A stretch of 64,000 nucleotides of DNA from an uncultured Clostridia bacterium (GTDB taxonomy: Bacteria > Bacillota > Clostridia > Oscillospirales > Acutalibacteraceae), in the NCBI GenBank assembly GCA_944384985.1, contig CALWVM010000002.1:124001-188000 (forward strand), written 5' to 3'. The translations under genes were made by a program, and so were the position numbers. The notes beneath the pieces are model-generated. The model had not been told where the DNA came from. It saw only the letters and a list, made by a program, of their open reading frames with translations, and ran no database searches. Of this stretch, positions 17,122 to 24,673 are shown piece by piece. The number at the start of each line of letters is the position of its first letter. Positions within the stretch are counted from its first letter, which is position 1.

Positions 17122-18555
17122 GTGGAACCTTATCAGCTTGCTGCCAAGATAACGCCTTCTGCTCGGCAGTTGGAATGGCAGAAATTAGAATTTTATGCGT
17201 TTTGCCACTTTGGCATGAACACATTTACCGGTAAAGAATGGGGGAACGGTCAAACACCGCCGTCGCTGTTTGACCCGTCAGATTTTGATGCTGACCAGTG
17301 GGCAAAAGCTGTAAAATCCGCCGGTATGCGCGGTCTGATCTTAACCTGCAAGCATCATGACGGATTTTGTCTTTGGCCGAGTGCATATACGGATTATAGT
17401 GTAAAAAACAGCCCATTCCGTGGTGGGAACGGCGACGTTGTGCGTGAAGTTTCTGAGGCGTGCCGCAACAACGGTTTGAAATTTGGCATATATCTTTCGC
17501 CGTGGGATCGTCACGAACCAACCTATGGGCAAGGGGAGGCATACAACACATTTTATAAAAACCAGTTGCGCGAGCTGCTGACCAATTATGGAGAACTCTT
17601 CACCATTTGGTTGGACGGCGCGTGCGGTGAGGGTAAAAACGGCAAGGTGCAAAAGTATGACTGGCAGGGGTATTATGCCGTTATGCGCGAATTGCAGCCG
17701 AACGCCGTGATAGCTATCAGCGGCCCGGATGTGCGCTGGATCGGGAATGAAGCAGGCGTCTGTCGTAAGTCGGAGTGGAGCGTTGTCCCGGCCTGGCTTT
17801 CCATCAATGAATATGTAGCTGATCGATCGCAAAAGACCGATGATCGAAAGTTTACCAAAAAACGCAATAATATGTCGCTCGATCTCGGGTCACGCAAGGC
17901 GATCCGCAATGAAAAGGAGCTGATTTGGTATCCGGCGGAGGTGGACGTATCTATCCGGCCCGGCTGGTTTTACCACAAGGAAGAGGACGATAAAGTCAAA
18001 TCGCTGAAAAAGTTGTTTCAAATCTATTTGAAGTCCGTGGGCGGCAACGCTTCGCTGCTCTTGAACATACCGCCGGATCAAACGGGTAAGATTCACATGC
18101 AGGATGCTATGACGCTTGACGCTTTTGGAAGGCTTCTAAAGCGGGAATTTCCGAAAGATCTTCTGGAACATGCGCATGCCTGCGCAACAAGCGAACTTGA
18201 CCCCGAGCACGGCGCGTCAAACGTTCTCGAGGATGGGGATGCCTTTTGGCAGGCTGCGGGAGATGATGCGCGTCCGGAGCTGGTTTTGGACTTCGGGGAC
18301 GAAACGGCATTCGACAGCGTAGTTTTACAGGAGAATATTGCCACCGGGCAACAGATTGAAGCTTTTGAACTTTATATCAATCGTAAGAACCGCTGGAAAA
18401 AAATTGGAAAATACACGGTGATCGGATATAAAAAAATCTGCCGTTTCTCCAAAACATACCACGCGAAAAAGATCCGAATTGTTATTAAACAGCACAGAGA
18501 AAAAGCAACACTGTTGCGGGTTTGTGCATATAAGCGCGATAATTTAGACGGTTAA
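17122..18555 (+). CDS. GH29 alpha-L-fucosidase
   Basis: This 477-residue glycoside hydrolase removes terminal alpha-linked L-fucose. The N-terminal GH29 barrel is shown by FYAFCHFGMNTFTGKEWG, LTCKHHDGFCLWPS and the nucleophile region FTIWLDGACGEG near residue 165. The C-terminal ~120 residues (from ASNVLEDGD) resemble an F5/8-type carbohydrate-binding fold. There is no signal peptide, so it acts in the cytoplasm on imported oligosaccharides. Start is GTG 17122 after AAAGGAG. It has its own promoter and terminator; no sugar transporter is adjacent. Confidence 0.93.
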   Translation: MEPYQLAAKITPSARQLEWQKLEFYAFCHFGMNTFTGKEWGNGQTPPSLFDPSDFDADQWAKAVKSAGMRGLILTCKHHDGFCLWPSAYTDYSVKNSPFRGGNGDVVREVSEACRNNGLKFGIYLSPWDRHEPTYGQGEAYNTFYKNQLRELLTNYGELFTIWLDGACGEGKNGKVQKYDWQGYYAVMRELQPNAVIAISGPDVRWIGNEAGVCRKSEWSVVPAWLSINEYVADRSQKTDDRKFTKKRNNMSLDLGSRKAIRNEKELIWYPAEVDVSIRPGWFYHKEEDDKVKSLKKLFQIYLKSVGGNASLLLNIPPDQTGKIHMQDAMTLDAFGRLLKREFPKDLLEHAHACATSELDPEHGASNVLEDGDAFWQAAGDDARPELVLDFGDETAFDSVVLQENIATGQQIEAFELYINRKNRWKKIGKYTVIGYKKICRFSKTYHAKKIRIVIKQHREKATLLRVCAYKRDNLDG

Positions 18556-18565
18556 AAATTTGTAA

Positions 18566-18607
18566 AGCCGCCGTCCTTTCTGTGAGTTTGAAAGGGCGGC
18601 GGCTCTT
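18566..18607 (+). terminator. terminator of the fucosidase gene
   Basis: AGCCGCCGTCCTTTC (18566-18580) pairs with GAAAGGGCGGCGGCT (18590-18604) with one G-T pair around a short loop, followed by CTTT. Confidence 0.8.
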
Positions 18608-18676
18608 ACTCAAAAATTATCTGTGTTTGCAGGCGTCATTGCAAAAAATATACAGTGTAAAGTTATCCTATTCCCT

Positions 18677-18707
18677 AAGAATTCTGCTTTTGTAAAGCAG
18701 AATTCTT
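18677..18707. repeat. perfect 14-bp inverted repeat with 3-nt loop
   Basis: AAGAATTCTGCTTT at 18677-18690 and AAAGCAGAATTCTT at 18694-18707 surround TGT. It lies between convergent genes, but no T run follows on either side beyond TTTAC, so a terminator role is uncertain. Confidence 0.75.
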
Positions 18708-18896
18708 TACAGAAAATGGGATCCAAAAATCCCGAAAAATCAGAGTTTTTAACATTATGAACAGAGTTTTGAACATTTTTATCGTTGAAAACAAACGGTG
18801 CATAAAATGAAATTTTGACTTGCATATTTTTGAAAATTGCGCGCTAAATTGCATTTTTTCGTCTGAAATCCTGCAAAGCCGACCGGATTCGACGGT

Positions 18897-19607
18897 TTAC
18901 CAGCCGTCCACATGACTGCGTTCCAACGCACCAAGGATTTTCTTGCGAAGCGCGGGGTAATCTTTTTCAAGCTTTTCTAAGATCTCTTTTGCTTTTTGGC
19001 GGTCAGTGGTTTTGTCCGCAGGGCAGGCAGATTGGAGCACGGGGAGTGCTTCACGGCGCGCGGCTGAAGCGACTTGCTTTTCTGTTGCAAAGATCAACGG
19101 GCGAATTACAGTTAGATCTTTACGGGAAAGATAGGTGACTGGGGAAAAGCATCCTATCGTACCATTCCCGAACAGATTCATGGCGAAGGTCTCGACAGCG
19201 TCGTCTGCATGATGTCCGAGTGCGACCTTGTTGCAGGTATATATTTTTGCTGTATCATGCAGAATACCTCGACGCATTTTGGCGCATAGACCGCAGGGGT
19301 TCTTTTCCTGCCGGGTAACAAAAATGACCTTCCAAAGGTTTGTGCTGCGTACGATGTATTGGACATTCAATGCCTTGCAAAGCGCCGCAATTGCTGAAAA
19401 GTCACCGTCTTTGTCGTTAAAGCGATAATCGAGCGTAACGGCGATCACATCAAAATGCTTGGGATAAAAACGTCTTAGCTGTGCAAGTGCATAGAGCAGC
19501 GCGAGGGAATCCTTTCCGCCTGAAACACCGACGGCGATCCTGTCGCCCTCTTCGATCATATGGTATTTGTCCACCGCTGCACGGCAGAGGGAAAGCAACT
19601 GTTTCAA
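18897..19607 (-). CDS. TtcA-like PP-loop ATPase (tRNA thiolation family)
   Basis: The 236-residue protein has the PP-loop motif GVSGGKDSLALLYAL near residue 28, typical of ATP pyrophosphatases that adenylate tRNA bases (TtcA, TilS). The PCGLCAK pair near residue 105 and the Cys in QSACPADK match the Cys set that binds an Fe-S cluster in TtcA-type enzymes, and GHHADDAVET is the second family motif. TtcA-type enzymes make 2-thiocytidine in tRNA, but the target here is unproved. Start is TTG 19607 after AAAAGGAG. It is monocistronic, divergent from rplM. Confidence 0.82.
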   Translation of the reverse strand: MKQLLSLCRAAVDKYHMIEEGDRIAVGVSGGKDSLALLYALAQLRRFYPKHFDVIAVTLDYRFNDKDGDFSAIAALCKALNVQYIVRSTNLWKVIFVTRQEKNPCGLCAKMRRGILHDTAKIYTCNKVALGHHADDAVETFAMNLFGNGTIGCFSPVTYLSRKDLTVIRPLIFATEKQVASAARREALPVLQSACPADKTTDRQKAKEILEKLEKDYPALRKKILGALERSHVDGW

Positions 19608-19637
19608 TCTACTTCTCCTTTTTGATTTTTCGCTGTA

Positions 19638-19666
19638 ATTTTACCGTAAATCCGGGTATAAGTAAA
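19638..19666 (-). promoter_or_regulatory. promoter of the TtcA-like gene
   Basis: On the minus strand TTTACT (19666-19661) and TAAAAT (19643-19638) are 17 bp apart, about 30 bp upstream of the TTG start. Confidence 0.6.
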
Positions 19667-19770
19667 CCAAAAACTTAAAAATCATTTCAAAGAAAAGCGG
19701 TTAAAAATAAGAGAAAATAAGAGAAAACGAAAGAAAATAATTTGCTTCATTAAAAAAATTAAAATTTTTG

Positions 19771-19799
19771 TTGACTATTCGATTTTTGCGTGGTATTAT
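19771..19799 (+). promoter_or_regulatory. sigma-A type promoter of rplM-rpsI
   Basis: TTGACT (19771-19776) and TATTAT (19794-19799) are 17 bp apart with a TGG extended -10. The start point would be only ~25-30 bases before the ribosome-binding site, leaving no room for an L13-type autoregulatory leader. Confidence 0.82.
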
Positions 19800-19845
19800 G
19801 TATAAGCTTTGAGAAAAGAAATCCATGAATACGGAGGTTACGTCT

Positions 19846-20274
19846 ATGTCCACTTATATGCCGAAAGCCGGCGACATCAGCCGTGAATGGTATGTGCTCG
19901 ATGCAGACGGCAGAACGCTCGGCGAGGTCGCTGCCGAGGCGGCAACGCTTCTGCGCGGCAAACATAAGCCGACCTTTGCGCCGCATGCAGACTGCGGAGA
20001 TAACGTCATTGTGATCAACGCGGAAAAAATTGTGCTGACCGGCAACAAGCTCGAGCAGAAAATGTATTATCACCACACCGGGTATATCGGCAACATGAAG
20101 AAGGTCCAGTATAAGACCCTCATGGCCGAAAAGCCTGAATTTGCCGTGAAAAAGGCGGTCAAGGGTATGCTTCCCGACAACACCATCGGCAGAAAATCGC
20201 TGACCAGACTGCACATTTACCGCGGCGCTGCACATCCGCACGAAGCGCAGAAGCCGCAGACGAGAGAATTCTGA
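19846..20274 (+). CDS. rplM: 50S ribosomal protein L13
   Basis: L13 is a primary-binding protein of the large subunit. The 142 residues include [36 protein letters not shown] family sequence and [21 protein letters not shown] near the end. ATG 19846 follows GGAGG with 8-bp spacing and gives the family start [11 protein letters not shown]; the in-frame ATG 19825 lies before the ribosome-binding site. It is followed 19 bp later by rpsI, the universal pairing. Confidence 0.98.
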   Translation: MSTYMPKAGDISREWYVLDADGRTLGEVAAEAATLLRGKHKPTFAPHADCGDNVIVINAEKIVLTGNKLEQKMYYHHTGYIGNMKKVQYKTLMAEKPEFAVKKAVKGMLPDNTIGRKSLTRLHIYRGAAHPHEAQKPQTREF

Positions 20275-20293
20275 GAAAGGGAGGCAACACGCA

Positions 20294-20692
20294 ATGTACG
20301 ATACCAATCCTTATTTTTACGGTACTGGCAGAAGAAAGAAATCCGTTGCGCGTGTCCGTGTGTATGCGGGTACGGGCAAAATCACCGTGAATGACCGGGA
20401 GCTGGATGATTATTTCGGCCTTGAAACGCTGAAGTTGATCGTTCGCCAGCCTCTCGCGCTCACGAATACCGCAGAGAAGTTCGACATCGTCTGCAAGGTT
20501 GCAGGCGGCGGTGTTACCGGGCAAGCTGGTGCGATTCGTCACGGCCTTTCCCGCGCGCTTTTGCAGTATGATGAGAGCCTGCGCCCCGTTTTGAAAAAAG
20601 CGGGCTTCCTGACGCGCGATCCGAGAATGAAAGAGAGAAAGAAGTACGGTCTCAAAGGCGCTCGCCGTGCACCGCAGTTCTCCAAGAGATAA
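20294..20692 (+). CDS. rpsI: 30S ribosomal protein S9
   Basis: S9 binds the small-subunit head, and its C-terminal tail reaches the P-site tRNA. The 132 residues contain [20 protein letters not shown] and the terminal RRAPQFSKR with the essential last basic residues. ATG 20294 follows GAAAGGGAGG. It is the second gene of the L13-S9 operon. Confidence 0.98.
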   Translation: MYDTNPYFYGTGRRKKSVARVRVYAGTGKITVNDRELDDYFGLETLKLIVRQPLALTNTAEKFDIVCKVAGGGVTGQAGAIRHGLSRALLQYDESLRPVLKKAGFLTRDPRMKERKKYGLKGARRAPQFSKR

Positions 20693-20712
20693 TCGTATAT
20701 TTTCCTTTGCTT

Positions 20713-20748
20713 GGCAGCAGTCGTTTCGGCTGCTGCCGTTATTTATGT
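20713..20748 (+). terminator. probable terminator after rpsI
   Basis: GGCAGCAG (20713-20720) and CTGCTGCC (20730-20737) form an 8-bp GC-rich stem with a 9-nt loop, followed by gttatttatgtta. It lies immediately before the YjbR gene and could leave some read-through. Confidence 0.6.
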
Positions 20749-20751
20749 TAT

Positions 20752-21423
20752 ATGGATAATTGGGTACAGCAAATTTTTCAAGACCACAGAATCCTTGCTG
20801 AAAAGCTGTTGGAAGTCGGTTTTCAAAAACAAGGCGAAACTTTTTTTCTGCAAAAGACTTTACCGAACTGCGGCTTTTTGCTGACAGTACAAGTAAAAGA
20901 CGGTGAAATCTCAACTGAAGTGACAGACCCTGCGACCGGCGAACCCTATACATTATATTTGTATGACGGCGCGACGGGCAGTTTTGTCGGCGAAGTCCGC
21001 AGCCTTGTGGAAGACACGTTAAAAGAAATTCGGCAGCAGTGCTGTGTTCCGGATGCCTTTCGAGCGCCACAAACTAAGGCGCTGCTTGCTTTTGTATATA
21101 AGAAATACGGCAGTGCACCGGAGTTCTTGTGGGAAAAGTTTTCAAACAATGCGATTCTGCGCCGAAAAGATACCGGAAAGTGGTATGGTCTTCTGGTTGC
21201 CGATACACGTGAGAAATTCGGCTTGGCGGGTAAGGGGAGCGCAGAGATTTTGGTCTTTCGCGCAAAACCGGAAGAACTTTCGGCTTTGGTTGTCGAATCG
21301 GGATTTCTGCCCGCCTACCACATGAATAAAAAGTCCTGGTGCGGCGTAATTTTGGATGGAACTGTGACTTTTCAGAAGATCTGCGAACTTGTAGAAACAA
21401 GTTTTGGTCTTGCAAAAAAATAA
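20752..21423 (+). CDS. MmcQ/YjbR family protein
   Basis: The 223-residue protein has a C-terminal half (from residue ~110) matching the MmcQ/YjbR family, a CyaY-like fold: YGSAPEFLWEKFSNNAILRR, KWYGLLV and MNKKSWCGVILDG. The N-terminal ~100 residues are an extra domain. ATG 20752 has no clear Shine-Dalgarno sequence and sits just after the rpsI terminator; upstream in-frame codons would be in the hairpin. Family members are often called DNA-binding, but the function is not established. Confidence 0.8.
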   Translation: MDNWVQQIFQDHRILAEKLLEVGFQKQGETFFLQKTLPNCGFLLTVQVKDGEISTEVTDPATGEPYTLYLYDGATGSFVGEVRSLVEDTLKEIRQQCCVPDAFRAPQTKALLAFVYKKYGSAPEFLWEKFSNNAILRRKDTGKWYGLLVADTREKFGLAGKGSAEILVFRAKPEELSALVVESGFLPAYHMNKKSWCGVILDGTVTFQKICELVETSFGLAKK

Positions 21424-21437
21424 AGGGATTAAAAAAT

Positions 21438-21466
21438 GCGCCGGCAAGCCCATAGGCTGCCGGCGT
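21438..21466. terminator. bidirectional terminator between YjbR and cupin genes
   Basis: CGCCGGCAAGCC and GGCTGCCGGCG form a GC-rich stem with one bulged base and a CATA loop, followed by tttagcttttatt on the plus strand and preceded by an A-rich run serving the minus strand. Confidence 0.8.
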
Positions 21467-21493
21467 TTAGCTTTTATTATTTTGGTAAAAGGC

Positions 21494-21895
21494 TTATTTC
21501 AATTTTCCATATTCCGCATCAGTCACAGGCTCGAGCCATTCATTAGAGGAACCTTCAGCGGGGACTTCAACAGCGAGATGCTGGAACCAGCTATCCGGCG
21601 CCGCACCATGCCAGTGCTTGACTTCCGGCGGGATGTTGACCACGTCTCCGGGGTGGAGTTTCTGCGCAGGCTTACCCCATTCCTGATAGTAGCCGCGCCC
21701 TGCAGTGCAAAGGAGAATCTGTCCGCCTTTGTGATGGATGTGCCAGTTGTTGCGGCAGCCGGGCTCAAACGTCACGTTGCCGATTGGAACACCGCTTGTG
21801 GTGAGCATATTTAAATAGCTTTGCCCGATGAAGTATTGTGCGAAAGCATCATTCTTTTCTCCGGTCGGAAACACCGAAAGATTTTGTTCTGCCAT
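21494..21895 (-). CDS. cupin domain protein
   Basis: A single-domain cupin of 133 residues. The metal-binding motifs are NWHIHHKGGQ near residue 50 (two or three His) and EVKHWHGA near residue 93, with the typical glycine turns PGDVVNIPP. Small cupins of this kind are isomerases, decarboxylases or sensors, and the substrate cannot be told. It is the last gene of the MerR-linked operon, 24 bp after the aldo/keto reductase. Start at 21895 gives MAEQNLSVF behind AAAAGGAG. Confidence 0.87.
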   Translation of the reverse strand: MAEQNLSVFPTGEKNDAFAQYFIGQSYLNMLTTSGVPIGNVTFEPGCRNNWHIHHKGGQILLCTAGRGYYQEWGKPAQKLHPGDVVNIPPEVKHWHGAAPDSWFQHLAVEVPAEGSSNEWLEPVTDAEYGKLK

Positions 21896-21919
21896 GTGAA
21901 AGACTCCTTTTCTTTATGT

Positions 21920-23050
21920 TTACTGCAGCTTTTTGACGAAATCCGCCATAGCCTCTGAAATTTTGATTTGCTGCGGGCAAACCCGTTCACAGCTGCGGCA
22001 TCCGATACAAGCGCTGGGCTGTTTGTCGACGGGAAGTGAAGAAAGCGCCATTGGCGCCAGGAATCCGCCGCCTGTTACAATGTGCTCATTATACAATTCC
22101 AGAAGATATGGGATATTCAAGCCCTGCGGGCAGTGCGAAGTGCAGTACCGGCAGCCGGTGCATGGAAGCGCCGACTTGTTGACCATATGAGAAGCGATAT
22201 CGAGCAATGTCTGCTTTTCCGTGTCATTCAGTGGCTTTTCCTCGGAAAAGATCGCAATGTTCTGTTTGAGCTGTTCAAGATTTGACATGCCAGAAAGCGT
22301 TACGGTCACCTGCGGCAGACTTTGCAAAAAGCGAAAAGCCCAGCCGGGAATGCTCTCGTCAGGACGAAGCGCGTGCAGCCGTGCTTCTGCATCTTCGGAA
22401 AGTGAAGCAAGTTTTCCGCCGCGCAGCGGCTCCATGACCCAGACGGGGATGTCATATTCTTTTAACAGTTCAAGTTTTGCTTTGGCATTCTGAAAGTCAT
22501 AATCCATGTAGTTGAGCTGAATTTGGCAAAATTCCATATATTTGCCGTATGCCTCCAGAAAACGCTTTGCAACATCATAGCTGCCATGGCAAGAGAAACC
22601 GAGATGCCGGATTCGGCCGTTCTCTTTCTGCTTCAGCAGATAATCGAGGATCCCGTATTTCGGATCCAGATATTGCTCCACATTCATTTCGCAGACGTTG
22701 TGGAACAGATAAAAGTCGAAATGGTCCACGCGGCATTTTTCCAGCTGCTTTTCAAAAATCTTTTCCACCTTATCCATATTGGAAAGGTCATAGCCGGGGA
22801 ATTTAGTTGCCAAATAAAAGCTGTCTCGCGGATATTTTTCCAAAAGCTCGCCCATGACAAGCTCTGAATTTCCATCGTGATAGCCCCACGCCGTATCATA
22901 ATAATTTACGCCGTGCTGCATGGCGTATTCGACCATTTCGGCCGTTGCGGCTTTGTCGATGTTGGCATCGTTGCCGTCAATTGTCGGCAGACGCATGGAG
23001 CCAAGTCCAAGCGCAGAGAGCTTCAGCCCTTTAAAATCTTTGTAAATCAT
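21920..23050 (-). CDS. aldo/keto reductase with C-terminal 2x[4Fe-4S] domain
   Basis: The 376-residue protein begins with an aldo/keto reductase barrel (MIYKDFKGLKLSALGLGSMR; catalytic Asp and Tyr in YYDTAWGYHDG; Lys in LATKFPG). From residue ~275 come two ferredoxin-like clusters, CTGCRYCTSHCPQG and CIGCRSCERVCPQQ, eight Cys in total. Such fusions are common in anaerobes and suggest coupling of carbonyl reduction to ferredoxin rather than only NADPH. Start 23050 follows AGAGGG; the longer frame overlaps the preceding gene. It sits in an operon governed by a MerR/AdhR-like promoter, consistent with aldehyde handling. Confidence 0.93.
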   Translation of the reverse strand: MIYKDFKGLKLSALGLGSMRLPTIDGNDANIDKAATAEMVEYAMQHGVNYYDTAWGYHDGNSELVMGELLEKYPRDSFYLATKFPGYDLSNMDKVEKIFEKQLEKCRVDHFDFYLFHNVCEMNVEQYLDPKYGILDYLLKQKENGRIRHLGFSCHGSYDVAKRFLEAYGKYMEFCQIQLNYMDYDFQNAKAKLELLKEYDIPVWVMEPLRGGKLASLSEDAEARLHALRPDESIPGWAFRFLQSLPQVTVTLSGMSNLEQLKQNIAIFSEEKPLNDTEKQTLLDIASHMVNKSALPCTGCRYCTSHCPQGLNIPYLLELYNEHIVTGGGFLAPMALSSLPVDKQPSACIGCRSCERVCPQQIKISEAMADFVKKLQ

Positions 23051-23081
23051 GCAGATCCCTCTTATTTCCTTTATATATTGT

Positions 23082-23519
23082 TTATGCTTTTGCGTGGTTT
23101 GAAGCCAATTCCGCGAGGCGCTTTCGCAGAGCTGCCGGTGCGTCTTCGGGCACGTCAATATCCCGCACAGCGTCCTCCATGGGACACGGCCCCGTATCAG
23201 TGCGATTGCGGATTGCAGGCACAAGGTTCGAATAATACAGCTTGATCCCGTATGCTTTCAAAACGTCTGCGGCTTTTTCACTGACCGTTATCGCATAAAG
23301 CTCACGCACGCCTAAAAGGACATACAGAAACGCAGCACCTTTCCCGACCACTTTGTCCGCTGCGCAAAATCCGGAAAGTGCAACGCCACTGTCCAAACGT
23401 GACAGCAGTGGTTTTACACCGCGTGCCGCATCCGTATAAACCGTACTGCCTTTGCAAAACACGCAGGTGTAATTTCCGTTTTCCAGCAGTTCTTTTGCTG
23501 TTTTCGTGTCGTTAAGCAT
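23082..23519 (-). CDS. DUF1893 domain protein
   Basis: The 145 residues match the DUF1893 family, whose structural representative TM1506 has a cytidine-deaminase-like fold without proven activity. Visible are YTCVFCKGSTVYTDAARGVKPLL, a GFCAADKVVGKGAAFL core and a C-terminal CPMEDAVRD. ATG 23519 overlaps the end of the ECF gene by 8 bp, so the two are translationally coupled. Function unknown; the pairing suggests metabolism of whatever the transporter imports. Confidence 0.85.
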   Translation of the reverse strand: MLNDTKTAKELLENGNYTCVFCKGSTVYTDAARGVKPLLSRLDSGVALSGFCAADKVVGKGAAFLYVLLGVRELYAITVSEKAADVLKAYGIKLYYSNLVPAIRNRTDTGPCPMEDAVRDIDVPEDAPAALRKRLAELASNHAKA

Positions 23520-24072
23520 CGGCTTTGGTGCGGTTTTCGATCCAATAGAGCAGAAGCGGCAGAATCGCCCATTGCAACAGAAGGCCGGGCAGCCCCGTAA
23601 CAACGCTGTTCCAAATAGTCGCTACCGAAATCGTCGTGCTGTCCAGCGCATAAACGGCGAACAGAATTGCACCGGTGCGTACAAGACGGCCTCCGATCTG
23701 TGCGAGAATGACTTTCCCAAGAGACGGGATGCGAGTGGTACGCAGGAGTCCAGCGAAAAGCCCATAGCAGAGCAGTTCAACCATCATAAAGGGGAGCATG
23801 GCGGCAGTTGGCATACCGGAAAGCGCAAAGCTGGCAAGCGGCGCTAACACTCCGGAAACAGCGCCGGCAACCGGGCCGGCGGTCAGACCGACAAGCAGGA
23901 TCGGCAGGTGCATAGGCAGGAAAGTTTCACCGAGCGCCGTGCCAAGCCCAGAGACCGCGCCGACCGCATGGAAAATCTGCGGCAGTAAAACTGCTGCAAC
24001 GATTGCGCCTACGGTGGCGAGCGTTTGAACTTTTACGGATACTTTGGTTATGGTTTGTGCAAGTGCTGACAT
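23512..24072 (-). CDS. ECF transporter S component (substrate unknown)
   Basis: A 186-residue integral membrane protein with about six hydrophobic segments. The stretch LPMHLPILLVGLTAGPVAGAVSGVLAPLASFALSG (residues ~55-90) is typical of substrate-binding S components of energy-coupling-factor vitamin transporters. No EcfA or EcfT gene is nearby, as usual for group II systems that share one module. Start 24072 follows GAAAGAGG. It is first in the MerR-linked operon. The vitamin or precursor carried cannot be told; no riboswitch is seen upstream. Confidence 0.85.
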   Translation of the reverse strand: MSALAQTITKVSVKVQTLATVGAIVAAVLLPQIFHAVGAVSGLGTALGETFLPMHLPILLVGLTAGPVAGAVSGVLAPLASFALSGMPTAAMLPFMMVELLCYGLFAGLLRTTRIPSLGKVILAQIGGRLVRTGAILFAVYALDSTTISVATIWNSVVTGLPGLLLQWAILPLLLYWIENRTKADA

Positions 24073-24135
24073 AAAATTACCTCTTTCTTGACAGATTTTC
24101 AGCTGCATGCTATACTGCAACTGAAGTTTAAGTAA

Positions 24136-24166
24136 ATTTTACTACTTAAAGTTAACTTTAAGTCAA
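24136..24166 (-). promoter_or_regulatory. MerR-type promoter/operator with 19-bp spacer
   Basis: On the minus strand TTGACT (24166-24161) and TAAAAT (24141-24136) are separated by 19 bp, the hallmark of MerR-activated promoters. The perfect 20-bp palindrome ACTTAAAGTTAACTTTAAGT (24144-24163) overlaps the spacer. It contains CTTAAAG-N4-CTTTAAG, which as far as I recall is the operator type described for AdhR/NmlR-like regulators. It drives the ecfS-DUF1893-akr-cupin operon and faces the merR gene. Confidence 0.85.
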
Positions 24167-24201
24167 TAGATTTTTTGAAATTTTTTGAAAAGAGGATTGC
24201 T

Positions 24202-24672
24202 ATGTTTTACACGGTCGGTGAGGCTGCAAAACGGCTGGGCGTTGCGCCCTCAACACTGCGCTATTATGACAAAGAAGGACTTTTGCCTTTTGTGGAGCGC
24301 ACAAACGGCGGCATTCGAATGTTCAAGCAGAGCGATTTCGAGGGCCTCCGTCTGATAGAATGCCTGAAAAAGACCGGTATGCCGATCAAGGACATCAAGC
24401 GTTTCATGGACTTATGCTCCGTTGGGGATGAAAGCATTTCGGAAAGGCTCGAAATGATCGACCGGCAGCGAGAACGCGTGCTCGAGCAGATTGAACAGCT
24501 TAAGGAGAACCTGCAAATACTCGACTATAAGCATTGGTATTATGAAACCGCAAAAGCAGCGGGAACCTGCGCTGTGCACGATTCGCTTTCCGCGCAGGAT
24601 GTGCCGTCGGATCTGCGCGCTGCGCGTGAAAATCTGGAAGGTGGCGTACAAGAACGTGCAAAAGGGAGCTGA
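24202..24672 (+). CDS. MerR family transcriptional regulator, AdhR/NmlR-like
   Basis: The 156-residue regulator has the MerR winged-helix motif at the start (YTVGEAAKRLGVAPSTLRYYDKEGLLP), the wing near residue 40, and a coiled-coil dimerisation helix (residues ~80-115). Cys54, in LIECLKKTGM, sits where AdhR/NmlR-type proteins carry their aldehyde-sensing Cys. The divergent promoter has the matching 19-bp spacer and palindrome. ATG 24202 follows AGAGGA. It is cotranscribed with the TraX-like gene 1 bp downstream. Likely signal: a reactive carbonyl; this is inference. Confidence 0.9.
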   Translation: MFYTVGEAAKRLGVAPSTLRYYDKEGLLPFVERTNGGIRMFKQSDFEGLRLIECLKKTGMPIKDIKRFMDLCSVGDESISERLEMIDRQRERVLEQIEQLKENLQILDYKHWYYETAKAAGTCAVHDSLSAQDVPSDLRAARENLEGGVQERAKGS

Positions 24673-24673
24673 A

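Larger units (their letters stand above)
18556..18896. other. intergenic stretch with terminator and palindrome, no gene
   Basis: These 341 bp between the fucosidase and the convergent TtcA-like gene hold the fucosidase terminator and a perfect 14-bp inverted repeat (18677-18707). The rest is AT-rich, with short direct repeats of the type ACTCTG and no ORF having a ribosome-binding site. Confidence 0.7.

Noticed and set aside
19800..19845. L13 autoregulatory leader upstream of rplM
   Set aside because: The promoter is too close to the start codon to leave room for the leader structure.
20159..21070. 303-codon open frame on the minus strand
   Set aside because: Crosses rplM, rpsI and the YjbR gene in antisense; these are well identified on the plus strand.
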